Shown piece by piece: positions 1 to 12,389 of a DNA stretch of 64,000 nucleotides. Every line of letters starts with the position of its first letter. Position 1 is the stretch's first letter. The stretch is taken from the NCBI RefSeq assembly GCF_037042905.1, contig NC_087253.1, positions 10,397,001-10,461,000 on the forward strand, read 5' to 3'. Source of the stretch: Lytechinus pictus. Its lineage: Eukaryota > Echinodermata > Echinoidea > Temnopleuroida > Toxopneustidae. Both the position numbers and the translations under genes were made by a program. Under the pieces are notes generated by a model. It was not told where the DNA came from. It did not search any database and was given only the letters and a program-made list of their open reading frames with translations.

Positions 1-555
1 ACCCAGATTCGTCATCACTAGCAACTTCTAGTACATCCTCTTCTGGTACATCCTCTTCACACCCTACGACACCATTGTTATTAGCAAAATGGTTCTCGGC
101 AACAATGTGCTGGGGTCCCACATTAATATGATACTTTCGAACATGCTTTTTGTAACTTTTGCAATGTGTAAACACTATCTGACATTCAGGGCACACAATA
201 CGTGTACATGTTCCTGAATTAATGTTATGTACATACTGTAAATGAATGAAAAGGCAGCAATTTCCTATCTTTTTCTGGCATTTAAAGCAAGTCAGAGTTT
301 GATTGTCAACATGTACCTCCTCTTGCGCTTGAGCATTCTCTGGAGCTCGTGCCCGAGCATCCTGTGGTACTACACGTGGTTGAGCATCCTCTGGAACATC
401 TGCTCGAGTAACCTCTGCATTTCCTGTACCATTCAGATTGGGCATGTATTCCCGATACTTCCTGGTGAACTTGCTTCTTGGTCCCACTTTTGGGAAGAGT
501 TCTTTAATGAGTTCATCATCCAAAAGTTTAAATGAATCCTCATCGACTTCATTCT
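1..555 (-). CDS. SAM-domain / C2H2 zinc-finger protein, exon 2 (partial, runs off the left edge)
   Basis: Seen: reading leftwards from an acceptor (TTTCCATTTCAG ending at 556) there is an open frame with no stop to base 1. It starts in phase 1, matching the donor of the exon at 14284-14347. The joined start forms one continuous SAM (sterile alpha motif) domain: WGFESAISNF in exon 1, then EVDEDSFKLL, DDELIKELFP and KVGPRSKF here. A linker rich in Ala, Pro, Glu and Gln follows, then two C2H2 fingers: C-x2-C-x11-H-x4-H (near minus-strand bases 290-225) and C-x2-C-x12-H-x4-H (near 190-125, starting CPECQIVF). An acidic stretch (EEDVPEEDVL) follows before the edge. About 206 residues are visible in all. 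Family knowledge: SAM domains mediate protein-protein contacts and C2H2 fingers usually bind nucleic acid. The specific function is unknown; similar SAM plus zinc-finger proteins occur as multicopy families in marine invertebrates, so a transposon-linked origin is possible (inference). Confidence 0.8.
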
Positions 556-1653
556 CTGAAATGGAAATCAAGAGAATACATTTTTTGATTAATAATATAA
601 CACTGAATAATAAATGTCCAAATTTATCATCTAGCTCCGATGAAATGGAACAGTGGCAGCTTGGTGAGTGCTTGCATTGTTTTGTGCATTGTACCATTTA
701 TTTGCATTTAATTCATAAATGTATTTCATATTGACAATAATGGTACCTTTACCGTACAGTTGTTAATGTATTAATTCACATAAATATTAATTTGCATTAC
801 ATGTACAGTTAACAAGTTTGGAAAAAAAATACATACCTGTGAGAAAGGAAAGGAGGGCAGGCACATCGATTCGTTCAAAAATACAAAACATTGGGCTTTG
901 TATTTTCGAAATGAATCGACGCCCCTGAAGGAGGGTTGACTACAGCAGAGGGCAAAAAGTGGAGCTTAATTGTAACCATAACATTTAATAACTTTGTCTT
1001 GTTAAAATGATTACACAATGCATTTTTTCATGATATGTGATTGAGAATAGAATTCTAAGAACAATGACATCAAAAAATTTATGATTTTTTTTCTCAATCG
1101 AAATCAATATGCATTTTGGCATAATATTTGTGTATTGTTAAGGGTTGACCTAGAAAATGGATCAATCCACGTCAAATCAACAAATTTTTTGACAATTAAT
1201 TTGTCAACCGACCCCCTCCTATTTTTTTAAAACTCACACCAAATGTTTCTCAGAGTGTTTGATGGAAAACCCTGAAATATTTTGCCCCAAGGTGAAATGG
1301 TTGCTAAGATACAGCCTCACACAGCAACCAATGCACGTTAAGAAAAAATGAGTTGAAATAAATTTAGGCATTTTTTATCCACTACTGTAGCCTGAATTTT
1401 AATCCAGAATTGTTCATTATCTAGATATGGGAGGAACTTTATACGCTTTACAAGAAAAATCAATTGCGACACAAAATGGACTCTTCGTTGCCATGCACAA
1501 TGTTACCGAATATGTCGTTAAATTTCAATTTTGAAATTTTAGAAGCATATTTTCAGAGCCTTTAATAGATCTAGAACTAGGCCTACATCTCCAATAGTAG
1601 TGATAGTACTTTATCAGCTAAATTATGTGCCAAGAGAGACTTTGACTTGCTCA
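556..1653. other. Intron sequence of the SAM/zinc-finger gene with a short perfect-looking hairpin
   Basis: AT-rich intron. The only structure noted is a roughly 54-nt inverted repeat at 866-919 (arms about 22 nt, TCGATTCGTTC pairing with its near complement, loop about 9 nt). No open frame resembling a protein was recognised. Confidence 0.5.
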
Positions 1654-2700
1654 CCCTTACAAAAAATTCCTGTAGTACTCTGTGATATGTACTGCAGGAA
1701 GTATCGCAGGAAAGTACTGCAGGAATTACGTGCACGTAATTTGGGACGGTACTACAGAAATGTACAACAGGAGTACAACAGGTCCGTGTCCTGTGATACT
1801 TCCTGTGGTAATAACCGCATAAGTATGGCAGGAAGTATGACAGGACACGATCACCACAACCGCTACAACCGCTACAACCACTACCACACTACTATTAGTA
1901 CTACAGGACAGTATCACAGGATAGTATCACAGGATAGTATCACACGATAGTATGACAGGACAGTATGACAGGATAGTATGACAGGACAGTATGACAGGAC
2001 AGTACTACAGGAATACCGCAGACCAGTATCACAGGGAAGTACTACAGAACAGTATCGCAGGACAGTACTACAGGAGTACCGCAGGCTTCTGGTACTGTGT
2101 CCCGTAGTACTGTCCTGTGATACTGGACTGGTATTCCTGTAGTACTGTCCTGTGATACTGGTCTGGTATTCCTGTAGTACTGTCCTGTGATACTGGTCTG
2201 GTATTCCTGTAGTACTGTCCTGTGATACTGGTCAGGTATTCCTGTAGTACTGTCCTGTGATACTGGTCTGGTATTCCTGTAGTACTGTCCTGTGATACTA
2301 TCCTGTGGTGATAAATAGTATCACAGGACAGTATGACAGGACAGTACTTTAGGAATTCCGCAGACCAGTATCACAGGAAAGTACTACAGAACAGTACTAC
2401 AGGACAGTACTGCAGGAATACCAAGAGACCTTACCGCAGGACAATTCCTGCAGTACTGTCCTGTGGTATTCCTGTGATACTGATCTTTGATATCTTCTGT
2501 GGCATTATTGGTCTCATCCTGCAGCCTTCTTGTGATACTTTACTGTGGTAATCCTGCAGGGGTATTCTTGTTGATTTCCTGTGACAATCCTATGGTATTG
2601 TCCTGTAGTAGTCTGTGCGATTTTCTCACGACACCGTCCTGCACTGGTTTGTTAGGCGTAGTAGTTTGTAAGAATTTCCTGTGATCCAGCACAACAACTT
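1654..2700. repeat. GTACT-rich palindromic satellite-like array (left copy)
   Basis: The block is built from permutations of CCTGTAGTACTGT and CCTGTGATACTGG on both strands. At 2101-2300 there are about 5.7 tandem copies of a 35-bp unit. The same motif flanks it in reverse complement at about 1980-2080 and 2310-2440, so the block is palindromic. It begins with CCCTTACAAAAAATTCCTG, which recurs inverted at the far end of the array at 12390-13530. Short open frames here are by-products of the repeat. Confidence 0.75.
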
Positions 2701-3349
2701 TGACATCTTGACTAATGAAAAGAGGCGTGAAAAAACCCACAAATTTGCAAAGACGTTAAAAGCATATTCACATACCTTTATTATGTATGAGCTGTATTAT
2801 GCACAGTATAGAACATCTTTGATATCATAAATGACTGCTAGAATAATGCAGTAACATTTCATCTTTAGGATAAGACATGTACAAAGATTTATATCCATGA
2901 ACATTGAGATGCCACATGAACTACTTTCACTATTCATACATTGCTGCCATTTTGAGATCACATAAAGAAAGCTAGATTCGACCCAGAATCCTTCCCTCTA
3001 ACACAACATTAAGCGATTATTATTAATACCTTGGTCACATTCCATGACCGGTTGCCTTACGGCGAGACAAAATCAGCAGTTTTAGGTATTCCTGTACAAA
3101 CCACCCACGTGTAGCTGGTAGTAGCTGGTACAAGGATGATTAAGACTGTTAATTTTGACTCGACGTAAGGCCACGAGCCGGCGAATGTAACCAAGGCTTA
3201 ACCAGTATTATGGTTGCAAAAAAAACTGTAATAGCTGAGCAATTGCATTTTCCCCTTCTTGTCAACACCCGATTGGCTTAATACTAAAAGCAGAACATCC
3301 TTTACTCAACCATGTTATGAAACAATGGATAACCACTTCTGCATGTACA

Positions 3350-3496
3350 GGGGCCCGTTGCAGAAAGAGTTGCAATCAATCGCAACTCTAAAAATCATGC
3401 GCAACTTGATTTTCAACCAATCAACAGCGCGCATTTGGGACTTGCGTTTGATTTTTTGGCTTGCGTTTAAACGCAACTCTTTCTGCAACGGGCCCC
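3350..3496. mobile_element. Hairpin MITE with 24-25 bp terminal inverted repeats
   Basis: GGGGCCCGTTGCAGAAAGAG at the left end is mirrored by CTCTTTCTGCAACGGGCCCC at the right end. The interior contains shorter complementary blocks, so nearly the whole 147 bp can fold back. There is no coding capacity. The superfamily was not assigned because no clear target duplication was seen. Confidence 0.75.
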
Positions 3497-4741
3497 AGAT
3501 AATGCATGGTGCACATACAGTAAGGGATGAAATTATGATGTGTTGATCACCAGTATAAACTTAAAGTACATGAACGTAATCATAATCACTTCATTTTGCT
3601 CAGAATTCACTTAAGTCCATAAATACTGAAAGATATTTTTGAATGAATTTCACATGATTTAGAACGTTCACCATAGGTTAGAAAAAATATGAACATAAGA
3701 TTACTTTGCCAAAACGTAGATCAAATCTATTGAGACATTAACCTTTTTGACATTGAATAGGCATATCATTTTACACAGTCTTCTTGTCTAAGAATTGCTC
3801 CAACTACGTATTGAAGGGTTATATATGAATGTAAGCATGAGCCCATCATAAACACGAAATTGCGGCATGTAATTTGATTTGCTACATGTCATAATTGATA
3901 ACTAAATGACGTTCAATACTTGATGTTGCTACATAAAATAATTAAGGTCATGTGGCAATGTGAATTCATACCTACTCGAGTCATTTAGTAATTTCAATTA
4001 GTATATGACCTAATTAATTATGACATATAGCTCAAAATTGACTTGAATAATTATGACCAATTTGATTGACCTCAATTATTTGAAGTAGCAACATCAATTA
4101 TTTAACATAAGCACTCTCAATCGAGGTGGAGTAACTCTTCTTTAGGTCATGTTACTATTCGAATTGGAACATGTCATTGTTTAGGTCATGCAGCAATTCA
4201 AATTACTTGCTCAAGTAAACAATTACAATTGTAATATCACGCAAAATGAATTAGCTGTACATGACATAATTCTGTTCTTTGATGGGCTTATGCTTCCATA
4301 TATTAAGTAAATGGCTTTAATTCTTAATGATTATCCAAAAATTCATATACATAAAATAAACCAATATGAAGAGCATCATATCCAAAGTGATCACCAGTTC
4401 ACCCAATGTTACAGTACAAAAATAAAAAGCTGATTTTCTTATGTACTTTCACACATCTTATACATGTGCACTGTATGTCACTTGACCCTGGCAGACAATA
4501 GAATTGACAAGCAGTGAGTCCTACATGTACATGTAGCTGCCTGGTTTGCATACTTTAATGTTATATGAATTTCAATCATGGCCATGTGCTGTTTATACAC
4601 TAAATGGAGGGATCTTGTCATAATGTTATGTCAATTAAAAACTGAATAAAATCCCAATTATCCTGAATAGCTAGACTAGCCCCCTTGCAATGGACATTGT
4701 AATCTTGTTTTCTTTTACCTTTCATTATTTTTGAAAATTTT
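3497..4741. other. Intronic AT-rich stretch without recognised genes
   Basis: Sequence around 3840-4260 is rich in ATTTGAATTG/CAATTATTTGA-type palindromic words and may be an old foldback element. No coding signal or clean element boundary was found. Confidence 0.3.
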
Positions 4742-4749
4742 CATACAAC

Positions 4750-5676
4750 TAGGGCTGGGACTAAAACCCGGGTACCCGAGTAGAAAAATCAATACCCGAT
4801 ACCCGAAAATTGCTCACCAGTATAATGTACATGTATTTGATTTGTATTGCGTAGTGTAAGACATGATTGTAACTCATTACAAAAGTACACAAGCCTCATT
4901 TTGAATTTCACCAATTACCCTCTAAATATCCATAAATATACAAGTTTTCAAGTGATGATGATGTGACCGAGATCGTTCAATCATCGCCATGTTTCTTTTG
5001 CAGCGCAGTGACGTCATCCAGCCACTGCGACGCAAACCAATTTATGAATGAAAATATAGTAAGCATGCGCATTGCAAGCCTCAGCCCCACGCAGTATTAC
5101 GTCAAAACAAGTCTGCAATACTCTGTCACCTCATACCAAAATCGACCTACGAAGCACCAGCCAATCACGTTCTTGTTACCATTTTTAGTTCATCATAAAC
5201 CGAAAATGGGAACACGATCGTGATTGGCTGGCGCATTTGACGCTCCGAAACCCGGAAATCAATTGACTTTGTTCACGTAGCGATACAAACTCACGAACAC
5301 GATGTAATATCGATGCTACTTCGTAAGATTTTGACGGAAAAGCAAGAATAAAAATTTGCTTACCTGTGCAGTATCGGTGAGAAAACCTTTTATAATTCAT
5401 ATGATATATAGGAAAGTGGAATTCTAGGTCGATTTTGGTACGAGGTGACAGATTATTGAAACTTGTTTCGATGGAATACTGCGTGGGGCACGGGAGGCTT
5501 GCAATGCGCATGCTTACTATATTTTCATTCATAAATTGGCTTGCATCGCATTGGCTTGATGACGTCACCTATGGGGTTTTTCCACCAGTCATATTTCAAG
5601 TGACATGATTTTCAGGTACCCACCCGAAAATTACCACGGGTACCCGAAGAGAAAAAACCCGAAAGTCCCAGGCCTA
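4750..5676. mobile_element. Non-autonomous hAT-type element with 8-bp target duplication
   Basis: The 927-bp element is flanked by identical 8-bp copies of CATACAAC (4742-4749 and 5677-5684). Its ends are TAGGGCTGGGACT and, inverted, TAGGCCTGGGACT; the TAG start fits the hAT terminal consensus YARNG. Inside, two roughly 100-bp arms (about 5005-5115 and 5460-5565) are inverted copies of each other, which explains two similar open frames on opposite strands. CGGGTACCCG motifs occur just inside both ends. No transposase was recognised, so it would need one supplied in trans. Confidence 0.85.
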
Positions 5677-5958
5677 CATACAACTCTTTGTTTTTTTTTA
5701 TACTTTATCAAAGCTTTTATGATTATAAATGTAATTAAATAATTTGACTTGATAAATGTATATTACTGGTATACTAATTGTGAATTTTTAGCAAGAAACA
5801 GTATTTGTGTTGGATTAATACATAAAAATGTTGCGAAATTTCGGAACAGCGTACCCAGGCATCACAAATTTGGTCTCAAAAGATGTGCAAGACTTGAAAG
5901 TAAAAAGGCAGCTAACAGCCTCCCAGTTATTAACCCTTAGTTAAATTGGACCAATTTG

Positions 5959-5974
5959 ACCCCCCCCCCCCCCC
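5959..5974. repeat. Poly-C tract
   Basis: A run of about 16 C residues in GACCCC...CCTTCC. It is the first of many long G/C homopolymers in this window. Confidence 0.9.
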
Positions 5975-6844
5975 TTCCAAAAATTTTGCGACCATGCTGT
6001 CGCACAATTTTTTTAAAACATGCCTCTTTCTAGTCTTGTGCATCTTTTGAGACCAATCTTGTGTCACCCGGTACGTGGTTCTGTAATAACGTGACATTAT
6101 GTAAGTACATGTCATACCAAAAATTGCTCAAAAACGTGATTTTGTGTACAAAGTCAATGCAATAGAGGAAAAAGTATGATATTGTATTCTAATTACGCAT
6201 AAATTAGTATTATCACTTACTAACAATTTGCGTGAAATAATTTACAATTTAATTTTGTAAATTATGCCCTAGACAACCCATGTGCCAATGTTAGACGCGA
6301 TTGTGCGGTCAAGATCTCAAGGAAGGGGGGGGGGCCCTGGAAACCCCCCCTCCCCCCTTCCCCGGCCATATCAACTCCCAAAATACCCTGGCTTTAGTTG
6401 ACTTTCTGGCTCCTCTTGAGTAGTCACCATTCATTGGACAGCTTGTTTTTATCCAAGTCTGTATAGCACGAGGCAGCTTAATCTGTAGAAAAAAAAACAC
6501 ATACCATTACGATAACATGAACAACATAAAAATACAAGAAATAAAGTGTTTTGCCCCCATCTAGACCTCTTTTCACAAGTACACATCTATCGGATAATGA
6601 GGTCCTTGCGGCTATCTCTCTTAGCATATTCTTGCTTATAAAAGCAAACTAAGCCGAAGAGTGACAAACAATTTATAATGCAAACAAATTGTCATAAGCA
6701 CATATTGAAACTCTTTAATAAAACAATGAAGAATAAATCTACATCTTCTAACAAGGATTACACTGTATGCCACTGCATGAATACAATCTGCTTAATTTTG
6801 TAATTATAATATCTACTGAAGTGAATGCCTATATAATCACCTTT

Positions 6845-6965
6845 TATGAACTCCAACCGTGTCTTGTACAAGAACATGGCCTTTTCTGTGTACACCTGTA
6901 GTATCTTTCCCACATAATGCTGGACTTGCTGCTCGATCATCCAGAGATCCCTCTTTGAATCTTTA
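6845..6965 (-). other. Candidate orphan exon inside the SAM/zinc-finger intron
   Basis: On the minus strand an open segment lies between an acceptor-like AAAG at 6966 and a donor AAAAG|GTGATT near 6845. In phase 1 in and phase 1 out it encodes about 40 residues including SKRDLWMIEQQVQHYVGKIL and ending KTRLEFIK. The composition is protein-like and amphipathic, and the phase matches the host gene. Inclusion would insert 40 residues into the middle of the SAM domain, so it may be an alternative or poison-like exon, a nested gene fragment, or chance. Confidence 0.25.
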
Positions 6966-7138
6966 ATGAAATGAAATGAATTTGAGTGACATAGTAAAAT
7001 TTTATTTGCAGGTTAATACAAATACATGATGTAATAAAAATACATGATAAAACTTCTTCATTTCCATATTTCAGTGTTACAATTCAGGTGCAAAGAGTCA
7101 TATTCTTTAATAATATTCAACATAAAATCAATGAAAAC

Positions 7139-8106
7139 TAGTGCTGTTGTCGATAGGCCTCATATCGACATTGATGTCGACATACGAAGGATTTTCAAAA
7201 TTCCGACATGTCGACATGCACGCACCCACATCGACATGTAAACATAAAATAAAAAGGGGTCTAGCCTACAATCACGAGTGTAAAGATTAGCTGAAAAGTT
7301 AGAAGCATTTATCCACAGTAATTGGCGCGATTAAAAGGTTTATTCAGCTTAAAGAATATCTGCGAGCTGTGCGGCAGTAGAAATACGTCAGTGCAGGGCC
7401 GGCCTGCCCGATCGAGCCGCCCTCGATATCCCGTTATAGCGAGAGTAGCATTCACCGTACCCATCCACGGAAATATGTACCCATCGCGCGCTATTCACCG
7501 TGCTTGATAATACGTTGCTCCTCAATGCATTACTTTTCACATAAACGTGAGCAGCAGCGAACACGTGTTTTTGTCAAAGTTGTGACTGCCGCAATTGAGC
7601 GCTTACTTCATATCACGAAGTCACAGAAAACTTCCCTTCATTCGTTTGGAGATCGTTGCACGGATCGCCGCGGAAGTGATACTGAAATTATCGGTCGATT
7701 TTCATTACTTTTCATTGTCAAATTGAGGAGCTTGCGTTTGCAGCAATGATCACTGTTGTAATTGGTGATTCTCAAATTGGCTACGAGTGTTATTGAGCAA
7801 TGCTTTCGAAACCGGATCCTGGTACAAAAACTTGATTCTCCAGAAAAAAAATGTGGATTAAATCGGTGATTTTGGAAGCTCAATTCTTGAACTGAGCCTG
7901 TATTATATAGATCTAGTGTGGGGATATCACTCGTGTCAAGGTGAATATATTTGATTGAGAGTGTTGTTCCACGATCGAATGCTTTTTTTTTATGTTAGGG
8001 AGCCCAGGCTAAATTACGGTCCCTTTTTCATGTCGACATTGTCGATGTCGGGATTAATTTTTAAGCGACATGTCGACATGGATTTTTGTTCCCGACAACA
8101 GCGCTA
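7139..8106. mobile_element. Non-autonomous hAT-type element (968 bp) with perfect 8-bp target duplication
   Basis: Flanks are identical ATGAAAAC copies at 7131-7138 and 8107-8114. Ends are TAGTGCTGTTGTCG and, inverted, TAGCGCTGTTGTCG (13 of 14 identical), fitting the hAT YARNG start. Subterminal ATGTCGACAT-type words are repeated near both ends (7165-7225 and 8030-8085), a pattern expected of transposase binding sites. No transposase frame was recognised. Confidence 0.88.
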
Positions 8107-8570
8107 ATGAAAACATTAAAAGTAGAGGAGCATTTTAACCTTACTCACAGTCTGTTATTGTCGCTAAAGTCTTTACAATAAGAAGATTGGGCACTTTGCC
8201 GACATCGCGTAATGCTTTGCATCGATTTACATGTATAATAGTCTTTGTGCCTAGTCTTTTCTATGTAGTGTCTTTAATATGTAGATAAAACATGCGTCCT
8301 TTAGCTAGTTAGACGAACAATTTTGGAAATTAAAGACGGATCCATATTTTATCAACCGGAAGAGAAATTAGTGCTTAAATGAAGCTATTTGAGGGATATT
8401 GATGATATTTAGGGTGAATTGACTTCACATCTTTTCGTAAGTTTGTCATGTTCATAGAAGGCCGGACTTGATTTTATAGAAACCTCTTTTAAATTTGTGG
8501 GATTGCCTACCTCGAGTGAAGTTTGTGCAGGCTCCACTCCACTTCACTATTGCTACACTACGCTCCACCT

Positions 8571-9105
8571 ACCCAAACTTTGAGACCGTGAACTGGATCT
8601 GTCTTATTCCGAGTGACAAAAAGTGGGATCTTATGGGGGGGGATATCAAATTCATGCAACATCACGCTCTTTAAAAAAATTAAAACTAATATTCTTCCTG
8701 CACACAAAGTTTCAGTTCTTCTCCATGCCTCTATCCGTCTCAAAATTGATGATTTAGAGCCAACATGAAGTTTCTCACACGTATCAATATTCAATACATC
8801 GCATGCGTGTGAGGTCGGTCGGGTCAGACCAGGCCCGGTATCTCGCGAATATTGCATCCGCATGCAATGTTTTGAAATCGGCAGCGAATTATAAATATGT
8901 GTGAGGAACTTCATGTTGGCTCTAAATCACCAATTTTGAGACTGATAAAAGCATGGAACTAAATGAAACTTTGTGTAAAGTAAGAATATTAGTTTTAATT
9001 CTTTTTAAAAATCAAGATGTTGCATGAATTTTATATTCCCCACCCCCATAAAATCCCACCTCTGTCACTCAGAATATCAGATCGAGTTCATGGTCTCGAA
9101 GTTCG
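8571..9105. mobile_element. Foldback element with arms of about 200 bp
   Basis: The sequence from about 8575 (TTTGAGACCGTGAACTGGAT) to about 8785 reappears inverted at about 8895-9100 (ATCGAGTTCATGGTCTCGAA), with moderate divergence. The loop of about 110 bases is CG-containing. A minus-strand open frame across the left arm is a by-product. Confidence 0.7.
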
Positions 9106-11093
9106 CGTCTGTAACGTTGGCGAAGAACAATAGAAAACAAGATGGCGGCGTAAACATCGGGCAAGTCTCTTCCGTCTAATCATGATATTTTTCGCATTTT
9201 TTGGAATGAATTTCTTCTTCAAAAATAACGACGAGAGCGTAGAAATGTTGGAAATTAAGTTTTATCCCATGTACATGATTTAGGTCTAACGTTAGGCTAG
9301 ATCTTTTAGAAGGAAAGTAGAAATCTCGGGGCCGGGGGTGAAAGTTTCAAGTTTTGGCTTCCTCTGTGTGGGTATATGAGAAAGGATCCCTGGCTTCATA
9401 TGAGAGTGACCTTACGAAGTTACGTTAGTAAATGATTTTCACTCTCTAGAAGCCGCCTGGCTAGGCCTACAGCCATTCCCGATCACGATATTTTGAAAAG
9501 TGGTGGATATATTGACTTCAAATGTGACTGAGTCTGAGAGACTTGTCATGACATTTGGGAACAAATATTGGTGATGAGGTATGCTGGTATTAATCGGCCG
9601 GTGCGAAACTGCATTAGCGCCCACCCCTGACCTGGCTACAATCATGACAATACAAACATCCTCACCGCCGCAATCAATATACTACTAACTTAGCCAGCCG
9701 TTGGCCGTCCCCGGCCGCGCACACCGCAGATCAGCCCCCACCCGATAAGCGATCGGGAACAACGGCAGTGCAGTGGCCGTACGGTAATGATTAAAAAGTC
9801 GAAGAAATTTAAGTGCATGCCGCGCCAAACTACGAAAAATGGATCTAACTTACTGTTTAGCCTGTTGTGTGAATGTCTTAAGAAGTCGTTGTCCGAATCT
9901 GATCCATATTCTGTTAGTTTTTGTTGAAATATTGACGGCCTTCTTCATCAAGCTTCGGGTTCAGCTGAGCAGTTACGAACGTTTTTTTTCAAATGGCGGA
10001 ACCGGAAACACGTATACGGTACAGTCCGTGCGTTTGTACGGGGAGCTCGGAGGGGGGGGGGGGGGGGGGGGGTCTTACTTTTTACTTGGCAACCAGACAA
10101 TTTGACTATTTTCGCCATCATTTATATATCATATTATTAACGTAAAGGAATTGAATAAAGTAAAATTCAAATATTTATTTCTTCTTCCTTTCTTTTTCTT
10201 TTCTATGTCTTTTAATTTTTTTCTTTCTCTTTATTCTTTTTTTTAATATAAGGATAGGATTTAAAAACATGTCTCACAATTTTACTGAAAATATGTTATA
10301 TAGGCCTACTAGTATGCAAGTAGGATGACAAAGAAAGCAATGAGGAAAATCACAGCTCCAATCCTATGTATTTTTAATTTTATTTCTTTTCAAAAACACA
10401 TATTTTATCCTTTCTTGCGATCGAAGGAAAGATCCCTTTATAAGGTTCAAGTAGTAAAAGAAAATAATCTTAGATCAAGTGCCGGCAGGGTATTTTGATA
10501 AGGGGTGGAGGAGCAAGACAAGCAAATATAAAGATACCATTTTGAAGCGAAACATAAGAAAAGATAATAACTTTGCCAACGAGGTAAAAAATAATATGAT
10601 ATCGGTTGTGACACTTTAAGGATGGAAAATAGTTTGAAAATATATAGATACAAACTTCATACAAATTAGAAAAAAAGAAGCAAAATAAACTGCCATCATA
10701 TGTGAACAGAGATACAAGATTGTTCTTGCAATTAAAAAACATATTTACAAACTATATATAGCTTCGCATCATAAAAATAGATTGAAAATATCCAATTTTA
10801 TTTGATTTAAAAAGAAATAGATATAAACCAGCCTGGCTAACATATTGCAAGGTGGCAAAGATATAAACCGGGGATATAAAGCAAAAAATAGGCCTTAAAA
10901 TGGAAATTAAATATCCTATTTTTAGTTTATCCTATTCCACCTGTAAAAAATATTGTGAATAGGAGAACAAATATTGAAGTAATTTTATTTATAATAATAT
11001 ATTTGTAAGAAAATAGGTCCTTTTTACTAAAAAAAAATAAATAAAAAAATAGATGGGAAACTTGGAAAAATGTATTTTCTCGCAATAAAAACT
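9106..11093. other. Intron sequence: small CG-rich patch, poly-G run, AT-rich remainder
   Basis: An AAGATGGCGGCG motif sits at about 9139-9150 and a CG-rich patch at 9600-9800, neither with a convincing coding frame. A run of about 21 G lies near 10052-10072. The rest, 10100-11090, is AT-rich with no recognised features. Confidence 0.4.
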
Positions 11094-11689
11094 TTAAGGG
11101 GCCAGAATCGCATTAAAACTTGGTTATGAAACGTGTAAAACAAAATCTTAGATAGCATTTTAACTGAGATTTATTTTTTAATCAACATTCAACGCTGAAC
11201 TTTCTTATGTTAATTGTTTATCAATATTTTGTGAAAACAGATAGTGTGCACATCGTCATGAATATTCATTTGGTGGGCTGATGATGTGACATTCCCATTT
11301 TTCTTTTTTAATGTTAGATATGAAATTATGATTATCTATTTTTTCAATACATGTGTAAATAATGTGTCCCCATTGTAAAGTTGCTGCATTAAATAACTAA
11401 TGCGGTTAATTAGTCGTCATTCCAATTGTTTAAGTTCTTGGTAGAAATATGTTGAATAAATCTAATTTCATATATTGTACAAAAGAACATGGGATATGAC
11501 ATCATCAGCCCACCTAATGAATATTCATGAGACATGCCTAAATAAAACTGTTTCATGGGAATATTGCAAATCCTTAAAATTCAACTTAACTTCGTTATTT
11601 GTCATCCGATTTTGAATAAATTTTAAGCATTTTGTTTTGTGAATTTTACTTTATTTATTGATTATCTCTAGCGTTGACCTCCCCTTCAA
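11094..11689. mobile_element. Palindromic MITE-like element
   Basis: Outer ends TTAAGGGGCC and CTCCCCTTCAA are roughly complementary. Inner blocks CATGAATATTCATTTGGTGG (11257) and, inverted, CATGAATATTCATTAGGTGG (ending 11530), both followed by GCTGATGATGT, give a strong inverted pair. There is no coding capacity. Confidence 0.6.
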
Positions 11690-12389
11690 TTATTTTCTTG
11701 TATTGTTAGAAAGAGATGGATGAAGTAGAATAATACGTTCATGCTTATATTTTTATTCATTACAATATCTCTTTGAAATTCAACCCGGCTTCCTCACAAC
11801 CATTAAGCTCTAAGAGTGTTAGGTGTGTCCTGTATATTTCAACACGTACCCTTTTAAATATAGTCATTTTTTTATTATTCATCCTGTTTTTTATGAAAAA
11901 TAAGTGGCGAACAAACAAAACAAAAATGATAATTGAAATTTAAAAGAGCGCATGAAAAAGAAATAACCCTGAAAACGAACAATAGTCCTCAAAATATAAG
12001 TTGCCCATTTTGGGGTCAATAATTTTTCGCATTTTTCAGTTCGCGCTTTGCTCCTAGTTTTGATCTAGTACGTATAGTACCCTTTCTCGTAGAAATAGAA
12101 GCTATCAAACTTAAAACCTCTGAGTCTCAGTAGGCATAACCCCCCCCCCCCCTCGCTGATATAGACCTACACAATGGGACAGGGTGAAATATAATTTTGA
12201 AATAGGGCCTATATGTCACAATCTAGCTATCACAAAATTAAATTTTCATATAAAAAATTGTACTTTTTAAAATGAATGGTGCCCTTTTAAGCCATATGGC
12301 CTTCTAAAAATATAAGACTCAATACGCTACTGACCTCTCCCGAAACTGAAAAAAAAGATAAATCCCTCACTGGAAATAAAAAAATTAGT

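Noticed and set aside
2101..2300. Regular direct repeats that could be mistaken for a CRISPR array (also 12886-13500 and 32997-33356)
   Set aside because: The units are contiguous without unique spacers, no cas genes are present, and the DNA is eukaryotic.
6309..6500. Minus-strand segment after a CTACAG acceptor (IKLPRAIQTWIK)
   Set aside because: Its only open frame is phase 0, which does not fit the SAM gene (phase 1), and it runs into a poly-G/Pro-Pro low-complexity region. No partner exon was found.
9139..9160. AAGATGGCGGCG motif as a possible first exon
   Set aside because: TAA follows three codons after the ATG, and no supporting donor or partner exon was found.
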